64,000 nt of DNA from CAVTGO01 sp963734275 (lineage in GTDB: Bacteria; Actinomycetota; UBA4738; HRBIN12), in NCBI GenBank assembly GCA_963734275.1, contig CAVTGO010000007.1, forward strand, positions 62,001 through 126,000, given 5' to 3'. How positions within the stretch are numbered: the stretch's first letter is position 1; the number at the start of each line of letters is the position of its first letter. The position numbers and the translations under genes were made by a program. The notes below the pieces were generated by a model. The model had not been told where the DNA came from and searched no databases. It saw only the letters and a program-made list of their open reading frames with translations. This document shows positions 1 to 6,955 of this stretch, piece after piece.

Positions 1-786
1 GCCGCCCGGGTGCGCCGGGGCGAGGTCCCGGAGCCGGTCGGCCGGGAGACCGCGGCCCGGCGCCCCGCCGATCACGCGGCCGCCGACCTCGCCGCCGCGG
101 CGGGCTGCGGTGCGCGGCTGCTCACCCCGGAGCACGACGACTGGCCGCAGTGGCCCTTCAGCGCCTTCGCGGTCAGCGCCGACCCGAGCTCGCGCCCCCG
201 CTCGCGCTGTGGGTCCGCGGGCCCGGCCGGCTCGCCGGGCTGTGCGAGCGGGCCGTCGCGATCGTGGGCTCCCGGGCGTGCACCCCCTACGGGCGGCATG
301 TCGCGGAGGAGCTCGGCGGTCGCGGCGGCCGAGCGCGGCTACACCGTGGTCTCCGGCGCCGCGATCGGGATCGACGGCGCGGCGCACCGCGGGGCGCTGA
401 GCATCGGGGGCCGACGGTCGCGGTCCTGGCGTGCGGCGTCGACCGCGCCTACCCCGCGGCGCACGAGACCCTGCTCGACGGGTCGCCGCGCAGCGGCCTG
501 GTCGTCAGCGAGTACCCGCCCGGAGCCGTCGCCGGCCAAGCACCGCTTCCTGGTCCGCAACCGGCTGATCGCCGCGATGGCGGCGGGCGTGGTCGTCGTG
601 GAGGCCGGCCTGCGCAGCGGCGCGGCGCGCACCGCGGCCGACGCCGCGCGGCTCGGGCGCCACGTCATGGCCGTGCCCGGGCCCGTCACGTCCGGGGTGT
701 CCGCGGGCTGCCACCGGATGATCCGCGAGGGCGCCGAGCTGGTCACCCGCTCGGAGGAGGTGCTGGAGAGCGTGGGCCGGATCGGC
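1..786 (+). pseudogene. dprA: DprA (DNA-processing protein A) fragment, multiply frameshifted
   Basis: Most of the Rossmann-like core of DprA, the RecA-loading protein for incoming single-stranded DNA, is readable but only by changing frame about four times (near 183, 318, 405 and 535). Recognisable pieces in order are the AVAIVGSR turn (about 245-275), VVSGAAIGIDGAAHRGAL (about 345-400), VAVLACGVDRAYP, VVSEYPPG, and HRFLVRNRLIAAMAAGVVVVEA (about 540-610). The frame is open to the left edge, so the gene enters from outside the window. It stops at about 786 inside antisense siroheme-synthase sequence, losing the C-terminal winged-helix domain. Wording and composition look like Pseudonocardiales-type DprA, unlike the rest of the window. 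Sequencing error plus chimeric assembly is the likeliest reason; true decay after rearrangement is possible. Confidence 0.75.
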
Positions 787-915
787 CTCGAACACGTCCA
801 CCGTGGCGCCCGCCGAGCGCAGTGCCTCGGCCTTGCCCTCGGCGATCGCGAGCGAGCCGATCACGACCGCACGGCGGCCGGCGAGCTCCAGGAACACCGG
901 ATAGGCGAACGGCAT
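781..915 (-). pseudogene. Siroheme synthase / precorrin-2 dehydrogenase N-terminal stub (CysG/SirC type)
   Basis: The reading frame begins with an ATG at 915, right after the cysH stop. It gives about 45 residues typical of the NAD-binding start of precorrin-2 dehydrogenase: YPVFLELAGRRAVVIG, then a helix ending in GATVDVFEAD. The family makes sirohydrochlorin and siroheme, the cofactor of the sulfite reductase encoded three genes upstream, so position and function agree. The frame then runs into sequence that is antisense to dprA, so over 150 residues of the enzyme are missing. It is either an assembly break or a real truncation. The N-terminal identification is good; nothing can be said about the lost part. 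Confidence 0.7.
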
Positions 916-917
916 GG

Positions 918-1766
918 CTAGGAGGCCTCCTCGGCGAGGGTCGGCGCCGCGGTCTCGCCGCCGGTCGTCCCGTTCGCCTTCTCCGTGTCGCTCGGGGTGC
1001 CGAGCAGCTGGACCGAACAGTGGATGCCGCACTCCTTGTCGGCCTCGGACTCCCACCACCAGCGTCCCGCGCGCTCGTGCTCGCCGGGGAGCACGGCCCG
1101 CGTGCACGGCGCGCAGCCGATCGAGGTGTACCCGTGGTCGAACAGCTCGTGGTACGGGACCTCGTGCTCGCGGATGTAGTCCCACACCTGCTCGAGCGTC
1201 CAGTCCGCCAGCGGGTTCAGCTTCACGATGCCGCCATGGTCTCGGTCGAGCTCGATCTTGGTGATGTTCTTCCGGCTCTTCCACTGTTCGCGGCGAAGGC
1301 CCGCCACCCAGGCGTCCAGCGTGGCGAGCTTGCGCTTCAGCGGATCCACCTTGCGGATCTCGCAGCACGCGAGCCGCCGGTCCACGCCCTTGTACATGAG
1401 GTTCGGGCCGTTCTCCTTCATGAGGCGCTCCACGTCTGTGCGCTCGGGGAACTCCCACTCGACCTCGATCCCGTAGCGCTCGCGGACCTCCTCGAACAGC
1501 GCATAGGTCTCGGCGGGCAGCCGCCCGGTGTCGAGCGTGAACACGCGCACGCTCGGATCGATGCGCCAGGCCATGTCGGTGAGGACCATCCCGTCCACGC
1601 CGCCGGCCGCGCTGATCGCCATCCGCGGATGGAAGCGCTCGAGCCCCCATGCGAGCAGCTCCTGCGCGCTCGCGTGCTCGAAGCGCTCGGCGGCTTCGTG
1701 CACCCACGCGGCCTCCTCGTCGAGGACCGGGATCGTCGGTTCGTGGATCGGCTCACGCTCGCTCAC
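918..1766 (-). CDS. cysH: Adenylyl-sulfate (APS) reductase, CysH family
   Basis: Reduces activated sulfate to sulfite in assimilatory sulfur metabolism. About 282 residues from a GTG at 1766 that overlaps the preceding zinc-ribbon stop by 4 bases (GTGA). The PAPS-reductase fold is visible: AISAAGGVDGMVL (P-loop-like), VFTLDTGRL, YKGVDRRLACCEIRKV and YTSIGCAPCTRAV. The paired CC plus CAPC motif is the [4Fe-4S] signature of the APS-using branch, and ECGIHC near the C-terminus supplies the catalytic Cys. About 35 residues follow that Cys, longer than usual and low in complexity. Third gene of the operon starting at 3606; the siroheme stub follows 2 bases after the stop. Substrate preference (APS rather than PAPS) is inferred from the cysteines. 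Confidence 0.93.
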   Translation of the reverse strand: MSEREPIHEPTIPVLDEEAAWVHEAAERFEHASAQELLAWGLERFHPRMAISAAGGVDGMVLTDMAWRIDPSVRVFTLDTGRLPAETYALFEEVRERYGIEVEWEFPERTDVERLMKENGPNLMYKGVDRRLACCEIRKVDPLKRKLATLDAWVAGLRREQWKSRKNITKIELDRDHGGIVKLNPLADWTLEQVWDYIREHEVPYHELFDHGYTSIGCAPCTRAVLPGEHERAGRWWWESEADKECGIHCSVQLLGTPSDTEKANGTTGGETAAPTLAEEAS

Positions 1767-1918
1767 GCAGATCCCTCCCCCCGCAGGCCGAGGAAGGCAA
1801 GCTCGAAACGCCGGTCGCAGACCCGGCAGACCCACCCGCTCGGGTCGTCGGGACGCAGGTCGGTCTCGCCGCAGTACGGGCAGTAGAACGGCTGCGCGCG
1901 CGGCGTGTCGGCGGTCAT
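1763..1918 (-). CDS. Small zinc-ribbon protein between sulfite reductase and cysH
   Basis: A 51-residue protein with two CxxC knuckles, FYCPYCGETDLRP and WVCRVCDRRFEL, predicted to bind one zinc or iron. It is coupled by 4-base overlaps at both ends (ATGA with the sulfite reductase stop, GTGA with cysH), so it is made in step with both enzymes. Tiny zinc-ribbon proteins at this position are familiar in actinobacterial sulfur operons, but I know of no proven function. A role in iron-sulfur or electron delivery to the reductases is only an inference from context. Confidence 0.85.
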   Translation of the reverse strand: MTADTPRAQPFYCPYCGETDLRPDDPSGWVCRVCDRRFELAFLGLRGEGSA

Positions 1919-3606
1919 CGCGGATCCCACCTGGCGAACTCGGCGAGCTCGTCCTCGGAGAGCGAACGAACGAACTCGCGGAAGCTCGCGCTGCCGTTCC
2001 GACGATGGGTGTACCGGCGAAGCAGCGTCTCGACGTAATCGGCCGCGTCCTCGGCGAACACGCGGACGCCCTTGGCCTTGCGCGCGAACCCTCCCCCCTC
2101 GCCGAGACCGCCTCCCAGATGCACCAGGAACGACTCGCTCCTCGTGCCGTCCGGCCGTGGCCGGACCGCGCCCATCAGCCCGATGTCGGCCACCTGGAAC
2201 CGCGCGCACGAGTTCGGGCACCCGTTCACGTGGATCCGCAGATCCTCGTCGAAGCCCGGCAGTCGCTCCTCGAGCTCCTGCGCGAGCCACATCGCGCGGC
2301 CCTTGGTCTCCGTCAAGGCGAGCTTGCAGAACTCGATCCCGGTGCACGCCATCAGGCCGGTTCGGAAGGCACTCGGACGCACCCGCAGGTCCTCGTCCTC
2401 GAGCGCGGCCACGAGGTCCTCGACCCGCTCGGGCTCGACCCCCAGGATCACCAGCTTCTGCTGCGTCGTGGTCCGGACCCGCCCGTCCCCGAACCCGTCC
2501 GCCAGGTCGGCGATGCGGCGGAGCTGCTGGCCGGGGACGCGCCCGGCCTTGGGCGCGAAGCCCACGTAGGAGCGCCCGTCAGCCTGCGGGAAGGCCCCCA
2601 CGTGGTCGCGCTGCGCGTCCGTCGAAGCCGGGGGGGCGTCGCCGTCGGGCAGGGCGGAGCCGAGGTACTCCTTCTCCATCACCTCGCGGAACCGGACGGG
2701 TCCCCAGTCGGCGATCAGGAACTTCAGCCGGGCGTGGTTGCGGGCTCGGCGGTATCCGTAGTCGCGGAACGTGCCGGTCACCGCAGCCCAGACATCGGCG
2801 ACCCGGTCCGGCTCGACGAACGCCCCGAGCCGCTGCGCCATGTGCGGGCTCGTCGACAGGCCGCCGCCGACCCACAGGTCGAACCCGCCCACGCCGCCAC
2901 GTTCCACGCCCACGAACGAGACGTCGTTGATCTCGTGCTGCGCGCACTGCTGGCGGCACCCGCTGATCGAGGTCTTGTACTTGCGCGGTAGGTTCGAGAA
3001 GGCCGGGTCGCCGATGAAGCGCCGCTCGGTCTCGAGGAGCTGCGGCGTGGCGTCGAGGATCTCCGTCGCGTCCACGCCCGCGAGCGGACATCCGAGCATC
3101 ACCCGCGGCGTGTCTCCGCATGCCTCCTGCGTGGACAGCCCGACGCCCTCGAGCGACTCCCAGATCCGCGGGACGTCCTCGATCCGGATCCAGTGCAGCT
3201 GGACGTTCTGCCGGTCGGTCACGTCGGCGACGTCACGGCCGAACCGTTCCGAGCACCACGCGATCGCGCGGAGCTGCTCGGTCGAGAGCTGCCCGCCCGG
3301 GATCCGGATGCGGAGCATGAAGAACTCGTCCTCCAGCTCGTGCGGCTCGACCGTGGCGGTCGCGCCCCCGGAGATCCCCTGGCGGCGCTGCGTGTACAGG
3401 CCCCACCAGCGCATCCGGCTCCGCAGGTCCACCTTGTCGATCGAGCGGAAGCCCTCCTTCGAGTACTTCGTCTCGATCCGGGCGCGGACGTGGAGGCCGT
3501 CGTCGTCGCGCTTGGCGCGCTCGGCCGGGTTGAGCGGCTCGAAGTATCCGAGGCCCCACTGGCCCTCGCCGCGCTTCCTGGGTGTGCTGGGTGTGGTTCC
3601 TGCCAT
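1915..3606 (-). CDS. Ferredoxin-type sulfite (or nitrite) reductase
   Basis: Six-electron reduction of sulfite to sulfide with siroheme and a [4Fe-4S] cluster. 563 residues from the ATG at 3606, a normal length for the NirA/Sir family. Two ferredoxin-like half domains and siroheme-contact segments are seen (VTDRQNVQLHWI, GCRQQCAQHEINDV). The cluster/siroheme cysteines lie in CTGIEFCKLA and NGCPNSCARF. A sulfite rather than nitrite role is favoured by operon partners cysH and siroheme synthase and by the Cys-rich leader peptide upstream. The frame stays open upstream to 3729, but starting there would pass through the leader structure; 3606 matches the family N-terminus. First structural gene of the operon. 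Confidence 0.92.
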   Translation of the reverse strand: MAGTTPSTPRKRGEGQWGLGYFEPLNPAERAKRDDDGLHVRARIETKYSKEGFRSIDKVDLRSRMRWWGLYTQRRQGISGGATATVEPHELEDEFFMLRIRIPGGQLSTEQLRAIAWCSERFGRDVADVTDRQNVQLHWIRIEDVPRIWESLEGVGLSTQEACGDTPRVMLGCPLAGVDATEILDATPQLLETERRFIGDPAFSNLPRKYKTSISGCRQQCAQHEINDVSFVGVERGGVGGFDLWVGGGLSTSPHMAQRLGAFVEPDRVADVWAAVTGTFRDYGYRRARNHARLKFLIADWGPVRFREVMEKEYLGSALPDGDAPPASTDAQRDHVGAFPQADGRSYVGFAPKAGRVPGQQLRRIADLADGFGDGRVRTTTQQKLVILGVEPERVEDLVAALEDEDLRVRPSAFRTGLMACTGIEFCKLALTETKGRAMWLAQELEERLPGFDEDLRIHVNGCPNSCARFQVADIGLMGAVRPRPDGTRSESFLVHLGGGLGEGGGFARKAKGVRVFAEDAADYVETLLRRYTHRRNGSASFREFVRSLSEDELAEFARWDPR

Positions 3607-3634
3607 CGCCGATCTCTCATCCGGGATAGGGAAA

Positions 3635-3707
3635 GGAGCCGCGGGTTGCGGCTCCTCGGAGGCGGTGCCGGGTGGGCTGATCGAGGCTAGGGCCGCACGG
3701 CACCGCC
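3635..3707 (-). promoter_or_regulatory. Leader RNA inverted repeats (putative cysteine attenuator)
   Basis: Two structures can form in the sulfite-reductase leader. A hairpin at 3635-3655 pairs GGAGCCGC with GCGGCTCC around a 5-base loop and is followed by TTT on the transcript. A perfect 10-base pair joins GGCGGTGCCG (3698-3707, inside the leader-peptide codons just after the Cys codons) with CGGCACCGCC (3661-3670). A ribosome stalled on the Cys codons would cover the first arm of the long pair. That is the geometry expected of translation-coupled attenuation. Pairings are seen directly; the regulatory role is inferred. Confidence 0.55.
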
Positions 3708-3746
3708 GCCGGACTTCGGACAGCAGCACAGACGCGCGGGGATCAT
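3687..3746 (-). CDS. Cysteine leader peptide with a CCC run upstream of sulfite reductase
   Basis: A 19-codon frame reads MIPARLCCCPKSGGGAVRP and ends in TAG. The codons TGC TGC TGT occupy 3720-3728. It lies 80 bases upstream of the sulfite reductase start, on the same strand, and is preceded by a purine-rich GGTCGGGGCG. Poly-Cys upstream ORFs are known cysteine-responsive attenuators of sulfur genes in mycobacteria. Three Cys codons in a row are very unlikely by chance at exactly this site. Its job is probably to sense Cys-tRNA supply through ribosome stalling. The peptide itself need not be stable. Confidence 0.75.
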   Translation of the reverse strand: MIPARLCCCPKSGGGAVRP

Positions 3747-3787
3747 CGCCCCGACCTGTCCGGCGATACGAGTGCGGATCAAATCCC

Positions 3788-3816
3788 TATCCCACCAGTC
3801 GGATTTGCAGGTGCAA
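3788..3816 (-). promoter_or_regulatory. Candidate promoter and palindromic operator of the sulfur operon
   Basis: On the minus strand TTGCAC (3811-3816) and GGGATA (3788-3793) are 17 bases apart. Both are weak matches to -35/-10. An imperfect palindrome, ATCCCACCAGTCGGAT (3789-3804, 12 of 16 positions symmetric), overlaps the -10. Its outline resembles sites of Rrf2-family (CymR-like) sulfur regulators, which is only a suggestion. The leader peptide begins about 40 bases downstream. Confidence 0.35.
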
Positions 3817-3874
3817 AAGGTATCCCCACCGCCGAGACGGTGTCAACGAAGGCCGGTGACCTGCGGTTCCGCGC

Positions 3875-4744
3875 TCAGAGAGCCACGCCGACGGCGCGGG
3901 CTGCCCCGAGGGCGATGTCTCGTTCGTCCGGCATCAGGGGACGCAGCGGGGCGCGGACGGCGGGGCCCACGGGCACGCCGCGTGCCTCGAGGATGACCTT
4001 CAGCGCTGCGTGGAACGGGAGGGGCCCGAGGAGGCGCCTGAGCCTCGTGACGTGCTCGCCGGCCCGTGAGCTCCGCTCGTGCACCAGCTCGGCCACGATC
4101 TCGGGAAAGGCGGTCGCGAGGCCCGAGACCGCGCCCGCGGCGCCACGCTCCAGCCCCCGGAGCACGAGGGGTTCGGATCCCACGAACAGATCCAGGCCCT
4201 CGAGCAGGTACGGGGTCACCGCCTCCCAGGGGGTGTCGGAGATCTTGAGGCCCGCGAGGTTGGGGGCGGTGTCACGCAGCCGTTCGACGACGCCGACGGG
4301 GAGAGGGTAGCCCGAGCGTCCCGCGAACCCGTACGGGTAGAACGGCAGCGGTGCGGCCGCCTCGGCCGCCGCCCGCAGGTGCTCGAACAGCTCGTGCTCA
4401 TCCAGGGGGAAGTACGGAGGCGCGATCACGGCCACCGCGTCGGCGCCGGCGTCTCGCGCATGCGCCGCGAGCACCACGGTGTCCGCCGTGGTCTGCGCGC
4501 CCGCGTGCGCGGCCACCAGGAAGCCATCGGGCCGGGAGCCGAGGAAGAGCTCGGTCGCCCGTCGCCGCTCGTCCATCGAGAGCAGGATCCCCTCGCCGGT
4601 GGTCCCGCACGTGAGGAGGCCGTCGACGCCACCCTCGGCCAAGAACCGGACGAGCGGTCCGAACGCGGACTCGTCGAGCCCCGCGCCGTCGTCGGCGAGC
4701 GGCGTGACCGGCGCGGCGATGGCCCCCCGAAGCGTGCTTGGCAC
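3875..4744 (-). CDS. DapA-family pyruvate-dependent lyase/aldolase (TIM barrel)
   Basis: 289 residues, the usual length for dihydrodipicolinate synthase / N-acetylneuraminate lyase enzymes. Visible are IAAPVTPL at the N-terminus, the pyruvate-binding loop GLLTCGTTGEG, a Tyr in FYPYGFAGRSGYPLP where the family has its catalytic Tyr, and GLKISDT with the Schiff-base Lys. Neither lysine-biosynthesis nor sugar-catabolism genes flank it, and the YNxP box of true DapA is altered. It is more likely a sugar-acid or hydroxyproline-type aldolase than housekeeping DapA. It lies upstream of the sulfur operon on the same strand, but a separate promoter intervenes. Confidence 0.8.
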   Translation of the reverse strand: MPSTLRGAIAAPVTPLADDGAGLDESAFGPLVRFLAEGGVDGLLTCGTTGEGILLSMDERRRATELFLGSRPDGFLVAAHAGAQTTADTVVLAAHARDAGADAVAVIAPPYFPLDEHELFEHLRAAAEAAAPLPFYPYGFAGRSGYPLPVGVVERLRDTAPNLAGLKISDTPWEAVTPYLLEGLDLFVGSEPLVLRGLERGAAGAVSGLATAFPEIVAELVHERSSRAGEHVTRLRRLLGPLPFHAALKVILEARGVPVGPAVRAPLRPLMPDERDIALGAARAVGVAL

Positions 4745-4768
4745 GCGGCGGAGTCTACGGGTCCGGGG

Positions 4769-5011
4769 CTAGACGAGCGGCGATACCGCAGCCCGTCGGA
4801 CAACGAGCGGTTCCTCGGGGACCGTCATCCACGGGAGACCGTCCACCGTCTCGACGTCCTCGGCCGGGACGAGGATGCGGGCGGGCCCCTGGATCTCCAC
4901 GACGGTCTCGTCGCACCGCGCGGCCGAACGCCCGCATGGGCAGGTGGTGCGACCGGCGCGCGTCACACTGATCTCTCCACAGGCGAGGCACTTCAGGAGC
5001 GTCGTCATCAT
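4769..5011 (-). CDS. Small hypothetical protein with CxxC/CxC zinc-ribbon
   Basis: 80 residues from an ATG at 5011 (a second ATG follows directly). The N-terminal half has KCLACGE and TTCPCGRSAARC, enough cysteines for a metal site; the C-terminal half is acidic and then hydrophobic with no motif I recognise. It lies 24 bases upstream of the DapA-family gene on the same strand and may be cotranscribed with it. No function can be assigned. Confidence 0.55.
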   Translation of the reverse strand: MMTTLLKCLACGEISVTRAGRTTCPCGRSAARCDETVVEIQGPARILVPAEDVETVDGLPWMTVPEEPLVVRRAAVSPLV

Positions 5012-5060
5012 CCATCAACTCCTTCTCGAGCTCGTCCCATTCGTTCCGGTCGACCTCCGG

Positions 5061-5321
5061 CTAGGCCACCGTCCGACGACGCATCGTCGCGCGATAGATC
5101 ACCAGCGCGAGCACGGCACCCAGTAAGGACCCGATCAATCCCGCCGGGCTGAAGTCTTGGTCGCCCGCGGCGAACATGTCGCCGATCAGGCCACCGATCA
5201 CGGAACCGACCAGTCCGAGGAGCATCGTTCCGAGCAGGCCCATCTCGTCACGGCCAGGAACGAGCAGCCGCGCAAGCGCGCCAGCGATGAGTCCTACGAT
5301 CAGCCACGCGATGATCCCCAT
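5061..5321 (-). CDS. GlsB/YeaQ/YmgE family stress-associated membrane protein
   Basis: 86 residues with three hydrophobic, glycine-rich helices. The family pattern is clear: MGIIAWLIVGLIAGALARLL, then GLLGTMLLGLVGSVIGGLIGD, then a final GLIGSLLGAVLALVIYR. The ATG at 5321 has a strong AAGGAGG ribosome site 7 bases upstream and is preferred to the in-frame extension to 5348. The family (transglycosylase-associated protein) is induced by envelope or general stress in several bacteria; its biochemical role is unknown. It lies beside the sigF stress island, although no SigF-like promoter was seen in front of it. Confidence 0.85.
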   Translation of the reverse strand: MGIIAWLIVGLIAGALARLLVPGRDEMGLLGTMLLGLVGSVIGGLIGDMFAAGDQDFSPAGLIGSLLGAVLALVIYRATMRRRTVA

Positions 5322-5376
5322 CTCACGCCTCCTTCTCTTGACGGCCACTGCGTTGCGTCTGCAAGGCCGGTCTCAC

Positions 5377-5595
5377 TCAGCCAGCCGGACGGATCCGCCC
5401 GACGTGCAGGAAGTACGGTGCCGTCGGCGTGTGCTGCCAGCAGCGCGCCCCGGCGTTGTAGACGGACAGGACGGTCGTGCAGCCGTGTCGGCCGCAGGTG
5501 CGCCCGGCGTCGGCCCGCTTCGGCGCGCCGTTTGACGTCCCGGGAACCTTGCCTCGGATCACCCGGTCCGCATCGACACCGACCTTGTCTTCCAT
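5377..5595 (-). CDS. Small Cys/His protein of the stress island
   Basis: 72 residues, MEDKVGVDADRVIRGKVPGT at the start and a core TCGRHGCTTVLSVYNAGARCWQHT that looks like a compact Cys/His metal site. Short proteins with a CGxxGC...CWQH core occur in actinobacteria, but I know no function for them. The ATG at 5595 is chosen because a SigF-like promoter (5605-5630) ends 9 bases before it, leaving almost no 5' leader. It is divergent from the haem-oxygenase-like gene at 5678, which has a matching promoter. Confidence 0.65.
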   Translation of the reverse strand: MEDKVGVDADRVIRGKVPGTSNGAPKRADAGRTCGRHGCTTVLSVYNAGARCWQHTPTAPYFLHVGRIRPAG

Positions 5596-5604
5596 GGCCG
5601 GGGG

Positions 5605-5630
5605 GTACCCGTCCCCGTCACGCGCGAAAC
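5605..5630 (-). promoter_or_regulatory. SigF/SigB-type promoter (GTTTCG-N14-GGGTAC)
   Basis: GTTTCG at 5625-5630 and GGGTAC at 5605-5610, read on the minus strand, are separated by 14 bases. The form agrees with actinobacterial SigF and Bacillus SigB promoters (GTTT then GGGTA). The -10 ends 9 bases before the ATG at 5595. Confidence 0.7.
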
Positions 5631-5643
5631 GTCGCTGGCGCGC

Positions 5644-5668
5644 GTTTGGGGGGTCCTGTGCCGGGAAC
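5644..5668 (+). promoter_or_regulatory. SigF/SigB-type promoter (GTTTGG-N13-GGGAAC)
   Basis: GTTTGG at 5644-5649 and GGGAAC at 5663-5668 with a 13-base spacer. The -10 ends 9 bases before the GTG at 5678, the same distance as in the divergent gene at 5595 and the CDGSH gene at 6912. This fixes the otherwise ambiguous start of the gene. Confidence 0.72.
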
Positions 5669-5677
5669 GATGGCGCC

Positions 5678-6700
5678 GTGCAGACGCTGCCCCGGCCCGA
5701 ACCGCGAGGCCCCCTGAGCGGGTTCGTGCTCGGCGGTCTCAAGCGCGAGCCGGGCGACCTCGGCAAGGCCCCCACCCCGTCCGCCCACGACCCGCTCTCC
5801 GATGACGACCTCCACCTGTCCCTCTACCTGTGCTACGAGCTCCATTACCGGAGCGTCGCCGGTGCGGACGAGCGTTGGGAGTGGGATCCGTCGCTCCTCG
5901 CATTCCGCCTGGGGCTGGAGGCTGTCTTCGAGACCGCCGTCGCCGAGGAGGTCGCGATCGAGGCCGACCCCGAACCCGGCGGGATCGCCGACCTCATCGT
6001 CGAGGCCTCGAGGGAGGAGGGTGGCCCTTCGATATCGGGGTTCCTCGCCCGCGAGGCGACCCTCGAGCAGTTCCGGGAGTTCGTCGTGCATCGCTCGGCC
6101 TACCACCTGAAGGAGGCGGACCCACACTCGTTCGCCATCCCGAGGCTCGAGGGTAAGGCGAAGTCCGCTCTCGTCGAGGTGCAGGCCGACGAGTACGGCG
6201 CGGGTAGGCCCGAACGGATGCACTCGACGCTGTTCGCGAAGACGATGCGAGGGCTTGGTCTGGATGACGGCTACGGCGCCTATCTGGATATCGTGCCGGG
6301 GTCGACCCTCGCGACCGTGAACCTCCTTTCGCTGTTCGCGCTCCACCGGCGCTCCCGGGGAGCGCTCGCCGGTCATCTCGCGTACTTCGAGCTCACCTCG
6401 TCGATCCCGAACCGACGCTACGGAGATGGTCTGCGACGTCTCGGCTTGGACGAGGACGCCACCGACTTCTTCGACGAACACGTCGAGGCCGACGCGGTCC
6501 ACGACATGATCGCCACGTACGACCTAGCGGGGACGCTGGCCGCCGATGAGCCGCACCTGGCCCGAGACGTCTTGTTCGGGGCGCTCGCGCTGGCCGAGAT
6601 GGAGCGGCGGTTCGCGGAGGGATTGCTCGATACATGGTCGCGGGACGAGTCGTCGCTGCTCGCACCGATAGCCGAGGTGAAGGAGCGGGTTGAAGCCTAG
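5678..6700 (+). CDS. Iron-containing redox enzyme, haem-oxygenase-like (HDO) fold
   Basis: 340 residues from the GTG at 5678. The all-helical pattern includes LYLCYELHYRSV, a run of acidic/His residues through EEGGPSISGFLAREATLEQFREFVVHRSAYHLKEADPHSFAIPRL, and ALVEVQADEYGAGRPERMHSTLF. These match the haem-oxygenase-like di-iron proteins (PF14518 type). The E/H residues are candidate iron ligands; the substrate is unknown. It is convergent with, and overlaps by 3-4 bases, a CDGSH iron-sulfur protein, a pairing seen repeatedly for this family. A SigF-type promoter sits directly upstream, so oxidative or general-stress induction is likely. Confidence 0.8.
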   Translation: MQTLPRPEPRGPLSGFVLGGLKREPGDLGKAPTPSAHDPLSDDDLHLSLYLCYELHYRSVAGADERWEWDPSLLAFRLGLEAVFETAVAEEVAIEADPEPGGIADLIVEASREEGGPSISGFLAREATLEQFREFVVHRSAYHLKEADPHSFAIPRLEGKAKSALVEVQADEYGAGRPERMHSTLFAKTMRGLGLDDGYGAYLDIVPGSTLATVNLLSLFALHRRSRGALAGHLAYFELTSSIPNRRYGDGLRRLGLDEDATDFFDEHVEADAVHDMIATYDLAGTLAADEPHLARDVLFGALALAEMERRFAEGLLDTWSRDESSLLAPIAEVKERVEA

Positions 6701-6912
6701 TCGTCGATGGACTTGCCGGCCTTATGCGTCCCGTCGCAGATCGGGGCCAACTGCGACCGCCCGCATCGACACAGGGCGACCGCACGCCGCATGCTTGGCA
6801 TCGCATTCCCCTCGTGATCGACCATCTCGAAATCACCTCGAACGATCAGCGGACCGTTGGGATAGCTCGTGATGGTCGTCCTTGCTGCACGGGAACGTTC
6901 GGGGGTCGGCAT
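6697..6912 (-). CDS. CDGSH-type iron-sulfur protein
   Basis: 71 residues ending in the diagnostic CDGSH box CRCGRSQLAPICDGTHK (three Cys and one His ligate a [2Fe-2S] cluster). The N-terminal strand TTITSYPNGPLIVRGDFE is typical of bacterial single-domain members. Its stop overlaps the stop of the haem-oxygenase-like gene on the opposite strand. The SigF-like -10 hexamer ends 9 bases before its ATG, implying a nearly leaderless mRNA. Electron transfer to its convergent neighbour is plausible but inferred. Confidence 0.9.
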   Translation of the reverse strand: MPTPERSRAARTTITSYPNGPLIVRGDFEMVDHEGNAMPSMRRAVALCRCGRSQLAPICDGTHKAGKSIDD

Positions 6913-6921
6913 GACCGATGG

Positions 6922-6947
6922 CTACCCGGGCCGTCCCACCACCAAAC
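6922..6947 (-). promoter_or_regulatory. SigF/SigB-type promoter (GTTTGG-N14-GGGTAG)
   Basis: Minus strand: GTTTGG at 6942-6947, GGGTAG at 6922-6927, spacer 14. It directly precedes the CDGSH gene start at 6912 and lies downstream of the sigF stop (6956), so the CDGSH gene has its own promoter. Confidence 0.7.
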
Positions 6948-6955
6948 GCGCGAGC

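Noticed and set aside
150..1886. Long plus-strand frames over the sulfur operon (for example 578 codons)
   Set aside because: They run antisense to clear cysH and sulfite reductase genes and translate to Arg/Pro/Ala-rich text with no motifs; high-GC shadow frames.
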